Assembly: GCA_021805245.1 (NCBI GenBank)
Contig: JAJZFS010000109.1
Location: 1 to 35,905, forward strand
DNA from: Pseudomonadota bacterium
Lineage (GTDB): Bacteria; Pseudomonadota; Alphaproteobacteria; Micavibrionales; UBA2020
Direction of reading: 5' to 3'
Length of the DNA stretch: 35,905 bases
Below the pieces are notes generated by a model. That model was not told where the DNA came from. It did no database searches and was given only the letters and a program-made list of their open reading frames with translations. Each line of letters starts with the position of its first letter. Within the stretch, counting starts at the first letter, position 1. The position numbers and the translations under genes are program-made. Of this stretch, positions 1 through 7,694 are shown piece after piece.

Positions 1-507
1 CAGCGCGCCCCAGTTGAAGGTCAGTCCCAGAAAAAGCTGCGGCACCCATGTCACGCGTTTCATGCCGGGGTAGGCCGCGACCAGCAAAAGCGAGAGCACG
101 CCGAGCAGTATGCCCGCGTAGGGCAGCATGATGAGAATGAGAAAGCTCAAAGCCAGCAGTCCGGCGAGGACTTGCAGCGCGCGCATGACGCTGATCTCTC
201 CTGAGGCAAGTGGGCGCATTTGCGTTCGCTCGACGGCGGCGTCGAGTTTTATGTCCCATAAATCGTTAACGATGCAGCCCGCCGTGCGCATGAGAACGGC
301 CCCAACGGTGAAAAGAAACAGTAGCTTGACTGTATGGAGCGAAAGGTGGGCAAAGCCGCCGCTTGCCAGAAGGATACTCCACAGGCAGGGCATGAGCAGC
401 AGCCATATGCCGATGGGCCGGTCGATGCGGGTCAGCTTGATGTAGGGGTGCCATGTGTCCGGCGTTTTTCTGAAAACAATGCGCGCGAGATTGATGTCCG
501 AGAACAT
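1..507 (-). CDS. ubiA: 4-hydroxybenzoate polyprenyltransferase (UbiA), 3' part cut off by window edge
   Basis: UbiA-family membrane prenyltransferases attach the polyprenyl tail to 4-hydroxybenzoate in ubiquinone synthesis. Reading the minus strand from the ATG at 507 gives 169 residues without a stop up to the window edge. The first aspartate-rich motif is intact (NDLWDIKLD, about residues 72-80) and is preceded by the conserved TRIDRPIGIWLLLMPCLWS segment and hydrophobic helices. The start is supported by a GGAGAA Shine-Dalgarno (SD) sequence about 6 nt upstream. The gene lies divergently 32-65 bp from rsmE. The C-terminal half with the second aspartate motif lies outside the window, so completeness cannot be judged. 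Family assignment is firm; 4-hydroxybenzoate as substrate follows from the motif context rather than from direct proof. Confidence 0.92.
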   Translation of the reverse strand, partial: MFSDINLARIVFRKTPDTWHPYIKLTRIDRPIGIWLLLMPCLWSILLASGGFAHLSLHTVKLLFLFTVGAVLMRTAGCIVNDLWDIKLDAAVERTQMRPLASGEISVMRALQVLAGLLALSFLILIMLPYAGILLGVLSLLLVAAYPGMKRVTWVPQLFLGLTFNWGAL

Positions 508-572
508 GGTTTATTTTCTCCAGCCCTCATAATAGGCTTATGATAGAAACGTGCAAGGCAAGTGATCGTAAC

Positions 573-1301
573 ATGAACGACTACAAAAATCTGGTACGCC
601 TCTTCGTTCCCGATGCGGACTATATCGCCGGAGAACTCTGTGCATTATCAGAGGGGCAGGCGCATTACTTAAGAAATGTGATGAGGCAATCCGCAGGCGA
701 TGCGCTGCGTGTGTTCAACGGGCGCGACGGCGACTGGCTGGCAACGCTCTCTGAAGTAAAGAAAAACAAAGCGCTAATAAAATTAGATCATCTTATATCT
801 GAACAAAAACCAAGCCCAGATATCCGTGTGGTGGCATCTCCCGTAAAGAAGGATGCGTTCGATTTGATGATCGAAAAGTCATGCGAGTTGGGGGCAGCGA
901 AGTTTATTCCCGTCGTTTGTGCGCACACGGTCGTACACAAAATCAATCAGTCGCGGCTGGAAGCGATCGCCATCGAGGCGGCGGAGCAGTGCGAGCGCAG
1001 CGACGTGATGGCGGTCCAGCCTCTGGTTGATTTGAAAAAATATTTTGAATCAATTGATTCAGATAGAAATATCATCTTTTGCATTGAGAGAAAAGAGGCG
1101 CCGTTGCTGGTCGATGTGCTGCGTCCTCGGCCAAAAAAACCGCTCGATATCCTGATCGGTCCAGAGGGCGGATTCACGGAAGAAGAAATTAATTCAATTA
1201 TGGGAATAAAAAACGTGCATGCCGCCTCGTTGGGTCCACGTATTCTGCGCGCGGAAACGGCTTTGATCGCTGCTCTATCCGTCGCGCAGCTCTTTTCTTG
1301 A
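573..1301 (+). CDS. rsmE: 16S rRNA (uracil(1498)-N(3))-methyltransferase RsmE
   Basis: RsmE is a SPOUT-class methyltransferase that uses SAM to methylate U1498 of 16S rRNA. The N-terminal PUA-like part begins with the family's VRLFVP segment. The C-terminal SPOUT knot shows LIGPEGGFTEEEI and LGPRILRAETA, the two SAM-binding loops. Length (242 aa from this start) is normal. An in-frame ATG at 540 would add 11 residues (MIETCKASDRN) with no family counterpart; I chose 573 because RsmE proteins normally begin a few residues before RLFVP. Neither start has a strong SD sequence, so the choice is provisional. It stands alone on the plus strand, divergent from ubiA and followed by a 170-bp spacer before gshA. 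Confidence 0.93.
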   Translation: MNDYKNLVRLFVPDADYIAGELCALSEGQAHYLRNVMRQSAGDALRVFNGRDGDWLATLSEVKKNKALIKLDHLISEQKPSPDIRVVASPVKKDAFDLMIEKSCELGAAKFIPVVCAHTVVHKINQSRLEAIAIEAAEQCERSDVMAVQPLVDLKKYFESIDSDRNIIFCIERKEAPLLVDVLRPRPKKPLDILIGPEGGFTEEEINSIMGIKNVHAASLGPRILRAETALIAALSVAQLFS

Positions 1302-1471
1302 AAAAATATTTCAAAAATGGCGCAAAGTCTCTTGCGCAGTGCAGCAATTCGGAACATAATATTTAGTTGTTTTTTAGGCTGTTGCTCGATATTTCTTACA
1401 TTCTCTGATATTTTTTTACCGTAAGAAGTTACAGCCTGTTTTTGAAAAATCGCGCTAGGAGAACGTAAGAC
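1302..1471. promoter_or_regulatory. rsmE-gshA spacer with an inverted repeat upstream of gshA
   Basis: No gene is visible in this 170-bp AT-rich spacer. A short GCGCAA/TTGCGC inverted repeat (1320-1337) sits just after rsmE but is not followed by a T run, so it is a weak terminator candidate at best. Closer to gshA lies a perfect 7-bp inverted repeat, TTCTTAC at 1393-1399 and GTAAGAA at 1421-1427, separated by 21 bp. This places it where an operator for gshA could be. I cannot assign a regulator or define -35/-10 boxes with confidence. Confidence 0.35.
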
Positions 1472-3061
1472 ATGTCAAGGCAGAGCCACGACATAAGCAA
1501 GGAGATTCAGGGCAAGGAAGATCTTATCGAATGGTTCCGGCAACATTGCAAGCCAGCTGACCAGCAGCTTGTGGGCGTGGAACATGAAAAGCCGCCGTTC
1601 TACCGCCAAAAAGGACATGCGCCCGTGCCTTACAAAGGCGTGGATGGAAAGCCCGGCCTCTACGATTTTCTCGAAAAGATGGTCAAGGAGCGCGGCTGGA
1701 TCCCGAATTACGAGAAGGAAACGCTGGTCGAACTGCAAAAGGACGACGTCAGCTGGTCGCTGGAACCCGGCGGACAGATGGAAACCAGCGGCGCGCCGCT
1801 GAAAAACGTCCACCAGACGGCCAAGGAAACCGATGCGAACATCGCCGAAGCGATCGAGGTCTCGAAGTCTCTCGGCATCGGCATGGTGGCGCTGGGCTAT
1901 CATCCGACGAACAACGGCGACCATATGCCCGAGGTGCCGAAGTCGCGCTACACCGCGTGGCGCGAATTTCTAGAGGAAAAGTATGCCGAGCATGCGACGG
2001 ACGGCGTGAACTGCACGTCGGCGCTGCAGGTCAATCTCGGCTACGAGTCCGAGGAAGATATGGTTAAGATGCTGCGCGTGGCTTTGTCGCTGCAGCCGGT
2101 GGCGATGGCGCTGTTCGCCAATTCTCCCTTCAGCGAAGGCAAGCCAAGCGGTTATCAGAGCACCCGCAGCGAAGTGCTGCACGGCAATATGGGCGGGCGT
2201 CAGGGCTTCATGCTGCCCGTCGCCTTCGAGAAAGACTTCGGCTTCGAGAAGTTCGTCGATTATGCCATGAAGATGCCGCTGCTGGGCGTTTACAAAGACG
2301 ATGTTTTCGTCGACGTCAAGGGCGCGACCTTCGCCGACTTCATGGAAGGCAAGGTAGAATCCCTGAAAGACCACAAGCCGACGCTCGCCGACTGGGAAAA
2401 CCACCTCAACACCATCTGGCCGGAAGTGCGCGTGCGCGGCTATCTCGAAATGCGCGGCGCGGACAACGGTCCCGCCGAAATGATCAAGGCGCTGCCGGCC
2501 TTCTGGGTTGGTCTGCTCTACGATAAAAAGTCGCTCGACGCCGCCTATGAAATGGTGCGCGACTGGACGGACGAAGACCGCGAATATCTGCGCCGTCAGA
2601 CGCCGCGCACCGGTTTGCAAACGCCGTTCATGGGCACCACGGTGCAGGAGCTGGCGAAAAACTGCCTCGCGCTGTCCGAAGCCGGCCTGAAACACCGCGC
2701 CATCAAGGACGACAAGGGCAACGACGAGAGCGTCTATCTCGCGCCGCTGCGCGAGATTGCCGAGAGCGGCAAAAACTGGGCGCTGCGCCTGCTCGAGCGT
2801 TATTACGACGCGTGGAAGGGCGACATCGACAAGGTGTTCGAAGAGCAGGATTACGCGCGCAACCCCTCCGTGCTCAAGACCCCGGCGCCTGCGGACGCGC
2901 CGAAAGCCGACGCGGAAAAAAGCGAAGTGCTGCGCCAGTTCGATAAAAACCGGTTAAAAGAAAGTCAGCCCAAGCCGGATCAAGCCAAGCCGGACGAGTT
3001 CAAGCAAAGCCAGCTCAACTCCGGGCAGTTCAGCCAGAACCGCTTCAGGCAGACAGGCTGA
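1472..3061 (+). CDS. gshA: glutamate-cysteine ligase (plant/alphaproteobacterial type) with C-terminal tail
   Basis: This enzyme makes gamma-glutamylcysteine from glutamate, cysteine and ATP, the first step of glutathione synthesis. The 529-aa product matches the GCS2-type ligase of alphaproteobacteria and plants. Visible features are VGVEHEKPPF near residue 35 (the metal/ATP-binding strand), SLEPGGQMETSGAPL at about 96-110, the ALGYHP segment at about 140-145, and RGYLEMRGADNGP at about 322-334. The usual family C-terminus (WKGDIDKVFEE) falls near residue 458, after which about 68 extra residues rich in K, P, Q and D follow; this tail looks disordered and is unusual. The start is fixed by AGGAGA about 7 nt upstream of ATG 1472. 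The gene is convergent with greA, with 3 bp between the stop codons and no room for a separate terminator. Confidence 0.93.
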   Translation: MSRQSHDISKEIQGKEDLIEWFRQHCKPADQQLVGVEHEKPPFYRQKGHAPVPYKGVDGKPGLYDFLEKMVKERGWIPNYEKETLVELQKDDVSWSLEPGGQMETSGAPLKNVHQTAKETDANIAEAIEVSKSLGIGMVALGYHPTNNGDHMPEVPKSRYTAWREFLEEKYAEHATDGVNCTSALQVNLGYESEEDMVKMLRVALSLQPVAMALFANSPFSEGKPSGYQSTRSEVLHGNMGGRQGFMLPVAFEKDFGFEKFVDYAMKMPLLGVYKDDVFVDVKGATFADFMEGKVESLKDHKPTLADWENHLNTIWPEVRVRGYLEMRGADNGPAEMIKALPAFWVGLLYDKKSLDAAYEMVRDWTDEDREYLRRQTPRTGLQTPFMGTTVQELAKNCLALSEAGLKHRAIKDDKGNDESVYLAPLREIAESGKNWALRLLERYYDAWKGDIDKVFEEQDYARNPSVLKTPAPADAPKADAEKSEVLRQFDKNRLKESQPKPDQAKPDEFKQSQLNSGQFSQNRFRQTG

Positions 3062-3064
3062 TTT

Positions 3065-3541
3065 TTATATATAAACCACGTTGAGGATTTCGTAGGACTT
3101 TTCGCCCTTCGGTGTTTTGACCTCGACCGCGTCGCCGACGGTCTTGCCGATCAGCGCGCGCGCTATCGGCGCGGTGAAGGCGAGCTTGCCTTCTTCGTAG
3201 TTTGACTCGTATTCGCCGACAATCTGGTAGGTGTGTTCCGTCTCAGTGTCTTCGTCCACCACATGCACGGTTGCGCCGAACTTGACGGTTTCCCCGTCCA
3301 TTTTGGCGGGGTCGATGACGTCGACGCGCGACATTTTATCTTCCAGCTCGCTAATGCGGCCTTCGATAAAGCTCTGGCGTTCCCGCGCGGCGTGATATTC
3401 GGCGTTCTCCTTGAGGTCGCCGTGTTCGCGCGCCGTCGCGATCGCCTGGATGATCGCCGGACGCTCTACGGTTTTGAGATTTTTTATCTCGTCCTGAAGC
3501 CGGGCGAACCCGGCCAGGGTAATGGGAACTTTCGTTGTCAT
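3065..3541 (-). CDS. greA: transcription elongation factor GreA
   Basis: GreA binds the secondary channel of RNA polymerase and stimulates cleavage of backtracked transcripts. The 158-aa product has the full two-domain layout. The N-terminal antiparallel coiled coil carries AREHGDLKENAEY (about residues 37-49), whose acidic residues lie at the coiled-coil tip. The C-terminal FKBP-like domain ends with LIGKTVGDAVEVKTPKGE. The SD sequence AAGGG lies 9 nt before the ATG at 3541 and is part of an inverted repeat described separately. greA is divergent from the YqeY-domain gene and convergent with gshA. Confidence 0.97.
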   Translation of the reverse strand: MTTKVPITLAGFARLQDEIKNLKTVERPAIIQAIATAREHGDLKENAEYHAARERQSFIEGRISELEDKMSRVDVIDPAKMDGETVKFGATVHVVDEDTETEHTYQIVGEYESNYEEGKLAFTAPIARALIGKTVGDAVEVKTPKGEKSYEILNVVYI

Positions 3542-3585
3542 CTAGAATAACCCTTAACCAATGCCAAAATAGCGGGTAAGGGGTT

Positions 3586-3614
3586 ATTTTATGCAGGAAG
3601 GGCCAGGGATGCAA
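3586..3614 (-). promoter_or_regulatory. probable sigma-70 promoter of greA
   Basis: Read on the minus strand, TTGCAT (3614-3609) and TAAAAT (3591-3586) are separated by exactly 17 bp, a good match to -35 and -10 elements. Transcription would start near 3579, leaving a short leader before the greA ATG at 3541. The -10 element overlaps the distal arm of an AATAACCCTTA/TAAGGGGTTATT inverted repeat (3546-3588), so that repeat is more likely to act as DNA than as an mRNA hairpin. Confidence 0.5.
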
Positions 3615-3621
3615 GCCCCTG

Positions 3622-3650
3622 TTGCTTGTAATTATATTTCAGGCTGTTAT
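3622..3650 (+). promoter_or_regulatory. possible promoter of the YqeY-domain operon
   Basis: TTGCTT (3622-3627) and TGTTAT (3645-3650) are 17 bp apart, and transcription would start just upstream of the SD sequence AAGGAG at 3665-3670. The match to consensus is only partial (3/6 and 4/6), so this is a tentative call based mainly on spacing and position. Confidence 0.3.
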
Positions 3651-3677
3651 CATGTTTCAAACATCAAGGAGATAGCT

Positions 3678-4136
3678 ATGCTGAGAGAAAAATTCACTGC
3701 CGACCTCAAGGCCGCGATGGTCGCCAAAGACGAGGCCGCCGTCGGCACCATCCGCCTGATCATCGCCGCTATGAAAGACAAAGACATTGCCGCGCGCACC
3801 GCCGAAAGCCGCGAGGGCATCGGCGACGAGCAGATTTTGTCCCTGCTGCAATCCATGGTCAAACAGCGCAACGAGTCGATCGAGATGTATAAGAAGGGCA
3901 ACCGGCAAGACCTCGCCGATAAGGAAGCCGCGGAAATCAAAATCATCGAAAACTATCTGCCCAAGCAGATGAGCGAAGATGAAATCAAAGCCGCCGTCGA
4001 CGCTGCCATCGCTGCCGCTGGCGCATCCAGCATCAAAGACATGGGCAAGGTCATGGGCACCCTCAAATCCCGATACACAGGGCAGATGGACTTCTCCAAA
4101 GCCGGCGGGATCGTGAAGGAAAAATTGGCTGGGTGA
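3678..4136 (+). CDS. GatB/YqeY domain-containing protein
   Basis: The 152-aa product is a stand-alone YqeY-type protein, related to the C-terminal tRNA-binding domain of the GatB amidotransferase subunit; the precise role of free-standing YqeY proteins is not settled. Typical family features are the N-terminal LREKFTADLKAAMVAKD, the central EMYKKGNRQDLADKEAAEI (about residues 73-91), NYLPKQMSEDEI and the terminal KVMGTLKSRYTGQMDFSKA. I chose ATG 3678 rather than the longer frame opening at 3591 because AAGGAG lies 7 nt upstream and family members begin at this point. It is the first gene of a probable three-gene unit: its stop overlaps the possible GTG start of the next gene. Confidence 0.93.
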   Translation: MLREKFTADLKAAMVAKDEAAVGTIRLIIAAMKDKDIAARTAESREGIGDEQILSLLQSMVKQRNESIEMYKKGNRQDLADKEAAEIKIIENYLPKQMSEDEIKAAVDAAIAAAGASSIKDMGKVMGTLKSRYTGQMDFSKAGGIVKEKLAG

Positions 4137-5935
4137 GCGGCATGAAAAGAAACAAGGTTTCGGCTAAAAAAAATCTCAGGATAGACGCGCTGCAGGACAT
4201 GGCGCGGAAAGCTATCCATGCGCGCCAGTATGATGATGCCGGACAATATCTGGATGAGGCGCTTGAGATCAACCCGCGCGACGCCCAGACGCTGGCGTTG
4301 AGAGGGATGACGCTGTTCTGGCAGAACGATCTGCAACAGGCCATCGGTTACAGCATGCTCGCCGTCCAGTACGCGCCGCAGGAATTCCGCTACAAGCAAG
4401 GGTTTATCGCGTTGGCAAGTCCTGTCAAGCTTGGGCAGGCCAACCCGCATTTTGAAAAGGCCTTGATCGCCTGCTGTGATGATCCGCGCGTGGATTGCAC
4501 GACAGCGTGGTCGCTATGGGGTTCGATGTTGATGACGCAACCGGGTTTCAAGGAGATTTTCAAGGTTTCGGAGGTAGGGGATATTCGCTCTTTCGATAAA
4601 GAAGTTTTTAATTCGGATGTGGATTTTTCGCCGTTGCTCTCGCCGCTGTTTCTGAAAGGGCTGCGCCGGATTGTCGTTTATGGCCGCCTGTTTGAAGATT
4701 TTCTAACCGCGCTGCGCGCTGCGCTGATCGCCGATCTCGACCGCGCCGAAAAAATCTTTTTGCCTGAAGCGCATGCCGCGCTTTCCGTCGCGCTGTCTTT
4801 TTATTGCTTCAACACGGAATATATCTTCGACGTAACGGAAGAGGAAAAATCCGCTGCGGAAAAACTGCGCCGACAAGTGGAGACGGATGAGAACGTTTCC
4901 GCAGACGCATCGCGCGTTGCATTGTGCGCCTGCTACTCTCCGCTCTATGCGCTGGCGAACGCGCAGGACATCGCCCGCCGCCACGCGCATTCCGCGGCGC
5001 GGGACGTTGTGCAGACGCAGATTTCCGCATGGGACAGGATTAAGAAAGCCGCCAGTGAGGTTGCCGCGCTGACGGAGATCAGCGACGACGTTTCAATGCG
5101 CGTGCGCGTGCAGTACGAGGAATCTCCCTATCCGCAGGTTATTTCCTTCGTGCGCGAGATTATCAACGAGGACGTTCCCGAGGCTTCCTTTGCCGGACAG
5201 GCCGCGCAGGTGCTCGTCGCCGGATGCGGCACGGGACGGGAAGCCTTTGAGCTGGCCTCGATTATTCCCGACGCGAAGGTGCTTGCCGTCGATCTCAGCC
5301 GCACGAGTCTCGCCTATGCGACGCTCAAGGCTGAAGAGTTCGGCCTTGGCAATGTCACGTTCCGTCAGGCGGACATCCTCAAGCTCGCCGCGCTGGAGCA
5401 AAGGTTCGATTTCATCAGTTGCGGCGGCGTGTTGCATCACATGAAAGATCCCGTGGCGGGATGGAAGGTTTTGAAAGACCTGCTTAAAGCCGATGGCCTG
5501 ATGCGCATCGGCCTTTACAGCGAGCTCGGCCGCGCCGCCGTTGTCAAAGCGCGCGAGATCATCGCGCGCGGCGGGTACGATTCAACCCCCGAAGGCATGC
5601 GCCGCTTCCGGCGCGATTGCCGCGGATTGCTTGATCCGGAAAGCTACGGCACGATTACGGCGTGCTGGGATTTTTATCACATGTCGCGACTGCGCGATTA
5701 CCTTTTTCACGCGCAGGAGCACAGGTTCGGCCTGCCGCAGATCAAGCATATCCTGCAGGACCTCGGCCTTGAACTGACGGGATTCAATATTTCCGAAGAG
5801 GTCAGGGAACGCTACCGCAAGGAAAATCCGGATGACACCGCATGTCTTGACCTTGACCGCTGGTACGCCTTCGAGCAGAAATATCCGGATACTTTCGGGT
5901 CGATGTACCAGTTCTTCTGCAGGGCTGCCGCTTAA
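4133..5935 (+). CDS. TPR-containing class I SAM-dependent methyltransferase
   Basis: The 600-aa protein combines an N-terminal tetratricopeptide-like region (about residues 20-115, with AIHARQYDDAGQYLDEALEI and a following helix pair) with a C-terminal Rossmann methyltransferase. SAM-binding motif I is VLVAGCGTGRE (about 360-370), followed by VLAVDLS (383-389), the QADIL segment (412-416) and FDFISCGGVLHHMKDP (425-440). The segment VQYEESPYP before the fold is typical of TPR-methyltransferases of unknown substrate. Translation may begin at the GTG at 4133, which overlaps the preceding stop, or at ATG 4142, which has GGTGAG about 7 nt upstream. Coupling to the YqeY gene is likely either way. 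The target could be a protein, glycan or small molecule; nothing in the sequence decides this. Confidence 0.85.
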   Translation: MSGMKRNKVSAKKNLRIDALQDMARKAIHARQYDDAGQYLDEALEINPRDAQTLALRGMTLFWQNDLQQAIGYSMLAVQYAPQEFRYKQGFIALASPVKLGQANPHFEKALIACCDDPRVDCTTAWSLWGSMLMTQPGFKEIFKVSEVGDIRSFDKEVFNSDVDFSPLLSPLFLKGLRRIVVYGRLFEDFLTALRAALIADLDRAEKIFLPEAHAALSVALSFYCFNTEYIFDVTEEEKSAAEKLRRQVETDENVSADASRVALCACYSPLYALANAQDIARRHAHSAARDVVQTQISAWDRIKKAASEVAALTEISDDVSMRVRVQYEESPYPQVISFVREIINEDVPEASFAGQAAQVLVAGCGTGREAFELASIIPDAKVLAVDLSRTSLAYATLKAEEFGLGNVTFRQADILKLAALEQRFDFISCGGVLHHMKDPVAGWKVLKDLLKADGLMRIGLYSELGRAAVVKAREIIARGGYDSTPEGMRRFRRDCRGLLDPESYGTITACWDFYHMSRLRDYLFHAQEHRFGLPQIKHILQDLGLELTGFNISEEVRERYRKENPDDTACLDLDRWYAFEQKYPDTFGSMYQFFCRAAA

Positions 5936-5949
5936 AGGGGGCGAGTGAC

Positions 5950-6498
5950 ATGACACATGAAGTTTGCTTCTGGAAGGACCCCGCATGGATTGGTGCAGTT
6001 GCAGGTTTACTGGCTGCGATTGCGGCTATCATTAGCCTTCTGTACCAAAAGCTTCAAATTAGAGTTGCGATTAAAGAAAAATGGGTTAATGACTTTAGGC
6101 ATGATTTAGCTGAAGTTCTTGAATGTGCAATGCAGGTGCTTCTTCTTAGTCAAAAAGCGTCACGGCTTGTCGATAAAATGAGAAAGAAGACAGCAACGGA
6201 TAATGACTATAAAACGGAGAGAGAGCTTTATCAAAAATTTCGTGATTATGATGATAGGGAACTTGCATTACGATACAGACTTCTCCTCTTTTTGGATGTA
6301 AGGAAAAAACTGCATAATGATCTATCGGATAAGTTGCAAAGCTGGGTTGACCACGCACAAAAGTGGAGAGAGACGGTATTTGACGGGCATAAAAATGAGA
6401 AAGAAGTCGAAAGAATGATGGAGCGCGGAAAAGAGATACAAAGAGAAATTATTGAGGTAGGCCGTGCTATTATAGATGATGAATTAGGGATAGAATAG
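5950..6498 (+). CDS. hypothetical membrane-anchored helical protein, AT-rich
   Basis: I do not recognise this 182-aa protein. It has a single N-terminal transmembrane helix (about residues 12-32, WIGAVAGLLAAIAAIISLLY). The rest is a highly charged, almost entirely helical and probably coiled-coil cytoplasmic part, with basic and acidic residues throughout and few prolines or glycines. ATG 5950 has the strong SD sequence AAGGGGG and starts 14 bp after the methyltransferase, so the two are probably co-transcribed. Its codon choice is clearly more AT-rich than that of every neighbour, which suggests recent acquisition. The stop lies 3 bp from the end of the convergent GIY-YIG gene. Confidence 0.7.
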   Translation: MTHEVCFWKDPAWIGAVAGLLAAIAAIISLLYQKLQIRVAIKEKWVNDFRHDLAEVLECAMQVLLLSQKASRLVDKMRKKTATDNDYKTERELYQKFRDYDDRELALRYRLLLFLDVRKKLHNDLSDKLQSWVDHAQKWRETVFDGHKNEKEVERMMERGKEIQREIIEVGRAIIDDELGIE

Positions 6499-6501
6499 GT
6501 C

Positions 6502-6882
6502 TCACCCCCACCAGACCGCATAGCCTTCCGCGCGCAGGCTTTCCGCCAGCTCGGCTTCCATGGCGAGGGCGGCTTCGTAGGGCATCGGGTTGTAGACCGC
6601 GAACAGGTCGGGGCGCAGGTGCAGGCCGTATCTTTTGGCGAAGCAGTTTGATTTGTGGCCGTCCTTGTGGTTGAGGAACCGCTCGTAAGGCGAAAGGCCG
6701 GTCGAGCCGACGTAGAGGCAGGCCTTGGCGGGATCGTGATGGGGATTGGCGGCGCGGAACTTGCGGTTTTTGAGCACGCGCGGGTTCAGCTCAATCACAT
6801 AAACGTTGTGATGATAAGCGGGCGCTTGCCTCTTGCGCTGCTTTTTTTCCTTGGCGGCGAAAAACTGTTCGGCGGTGAACAT
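6502..6882 (-). CDS. GIY-YIG nuclease-family protein
   Basis: The 126-aa product has the core of the GIY-YIG fold: a first strand HNVYVIEL (GIY position, about residues 25-32), a second strand CLYVGSTGLSPYERF (YIG position followed by the conserved arginine) and a downstream LNHKDGHKSN. The preceding 24 residues are basic (KEKKQRKRQ). Small single-domain members occur widely in bacteria; most have no proven role, although nuclease activity on DNA is the usual expectation. I chose ATG 6882 over the overlapping GTG at 6885 because GGGAGG sits 5 nt before the ATG but only 2 nt before the GTG. I did not verify the distal catalytic glutamate; E93-E95 in MEAELAESLRAEG is a candidate. Confidence 0.78.
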   Translation of the reverse strand: MFTAEQFFAAKEKKQRKRQAPAYHHNVYVIELNPRVLKNRKFRAANPHHDPAKACLYVGSTGLSPYERFLNHKDGHKSNCFAKRYGLHLRPDLFAVYNPMPYEAALAMEAELAESLRAEGYAVWWG

Positions 6883-6969
6883 CACATCCTCCCGTCAAGA
6901 AGCATAACAGCAAGTGGTTAAAAAGGATTTAAACCCGCTGTTTCAAAGTCTTATGGCGGAAAATAAGGG

Positions 6970-7006
6970 CTTTGGCTTAAAGGCCAAAAGGGGTTAGTAT
7001 GACCCC
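6970..7006 (+). promoter_or_regulatory. two small hairpins upstream of the response regulator
   Basis: TTTGGC (6971-6976) and GCCAAA (6983-6988) form one 6-bp inverted repeat. Immediately after it, GGGGT (6990-6994) and ACCCC (7002-7006) form another, enclosing an alternative ATG at 6999. These may be leader hairpins or an operator for the two-component operon. I see no convincing -35/-10 pair. Confidence 0.3.
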
Positions 7007-7037
7007 AAAACACGCCCAACAACAGAGGACAGGCCTC

Positions 7038-7694
7038 ATGCGGATTCTTCTGGTGGAAGATGACAGGATGCTCGGCAAGGCGACGGCAGACGGCTTGAAA
7101 ACCGCCTACGCCGTCGACTGGTGCCAGACGGCGGAGGACGCCGCCGAGGCCTTGCACACGACGGATTACGACCTCGCCATTTTCGACATCAATCTTCCCG
7201 TCAAATCCGGCCTTGATTTGCTGAAAGAGATGCGCGGGGGCAAGGACGACCGTCCGGTGCTTTTTCTGACGGCGCGCGACGCGCTGCGCCACAAGATAGA
7301 AGGGCTGAATGCGGGCGCGGACGATTATCTCACCAAGCCGTTCGACCTTGACGAACTTCTGGCACGCGTGGGCGCGCTGATCCGCCGCAGCCAGCGGCAG
7401 ATGACGCCGCAGTCGCTGCAGGGCGGCATCGTGTTCGACAAGGCGGCGCACATTGCCTATAAGGACGGCAAGGCCGTTCCGCTCTCGGCGCGCGAGCTGG
7501 CCGTGCTGGAGGTGCTGGCGGGCAACGTCGGGCGCGTCGTCAGCAAGGCGCGCATCGAAGAGCATGTCTACGACTGGTCGGACGAGGATATAGAAAGCAA
7601 CACCATCGAAGTCCATATCTCCGCGCTGCGCCGCAAGCTCGGCAAGACGTTCATCAAGACGATACGCGGACTCGGCTACATGATCCCGTCATGA
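7038..7694 (+). CDS. OmpR/PhoB-family response regulator (QseB/TctD-like)
   Basis: This is the DNA-binding output protein of a two-component system. The N-terminal receiver domain begins with RILLVEDD (acidic pocket D8/D9), has the phosphoacceptor at D50 in LAIFDINLP, T78 in LFLTARD and K100 in DDYLTKPF. The C-terminal winged-helix domain shows LSARELAVLEVLAGN, SNTIEVHISALRRKL and TIRGLGYMI. ATG 7038 is preferred because AGAGGA lies 8 nt upstream and the family starts at this position; an in-frame ATG at 6999 would add 13 residues. The stop overlaps the kinase start by 4 bp (ATGA), so kinase and regulator are translationally coupled. The target genes are not indicated by the sequence. Confidence 0.95.
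   Translation: MRILLVEDDRMLGKATADGLKTAYAVDWCQTAEDAAEALHTTDYDLAIFDINLPVKSGLDLLKEMRGGKDDRPVLFLTARDALRHKIEGLNAGADDYLTKPFDLDELLARVGALIRRSQRQMTPQSLQGGIVFDKAAHIAYKDGKAVPLSARELAVLEVLAGNVGRVVSKARIEEHVYDWSDEDIESNTIEVHISALRRKLGKTFIKTIRGLGYMIPS

Noticed and set aside
128-543. Plus-strand frames at 128-445 and 334-543
   Set aside because: They lie opposite the partial ubiA gene, whose prenyltransferase motif is intact.
1320-1337. GCGCAA/TTGCGC inverted repeat as rsmE terminator
   Set aside because: It has a short stem and no following T run; kept only as a note in the spacer entry.
1970-2695. 241-codon minus-strand frame opposite gshA
   Set aside because: Shadow of gshA; no motif and no SD sequence of note.
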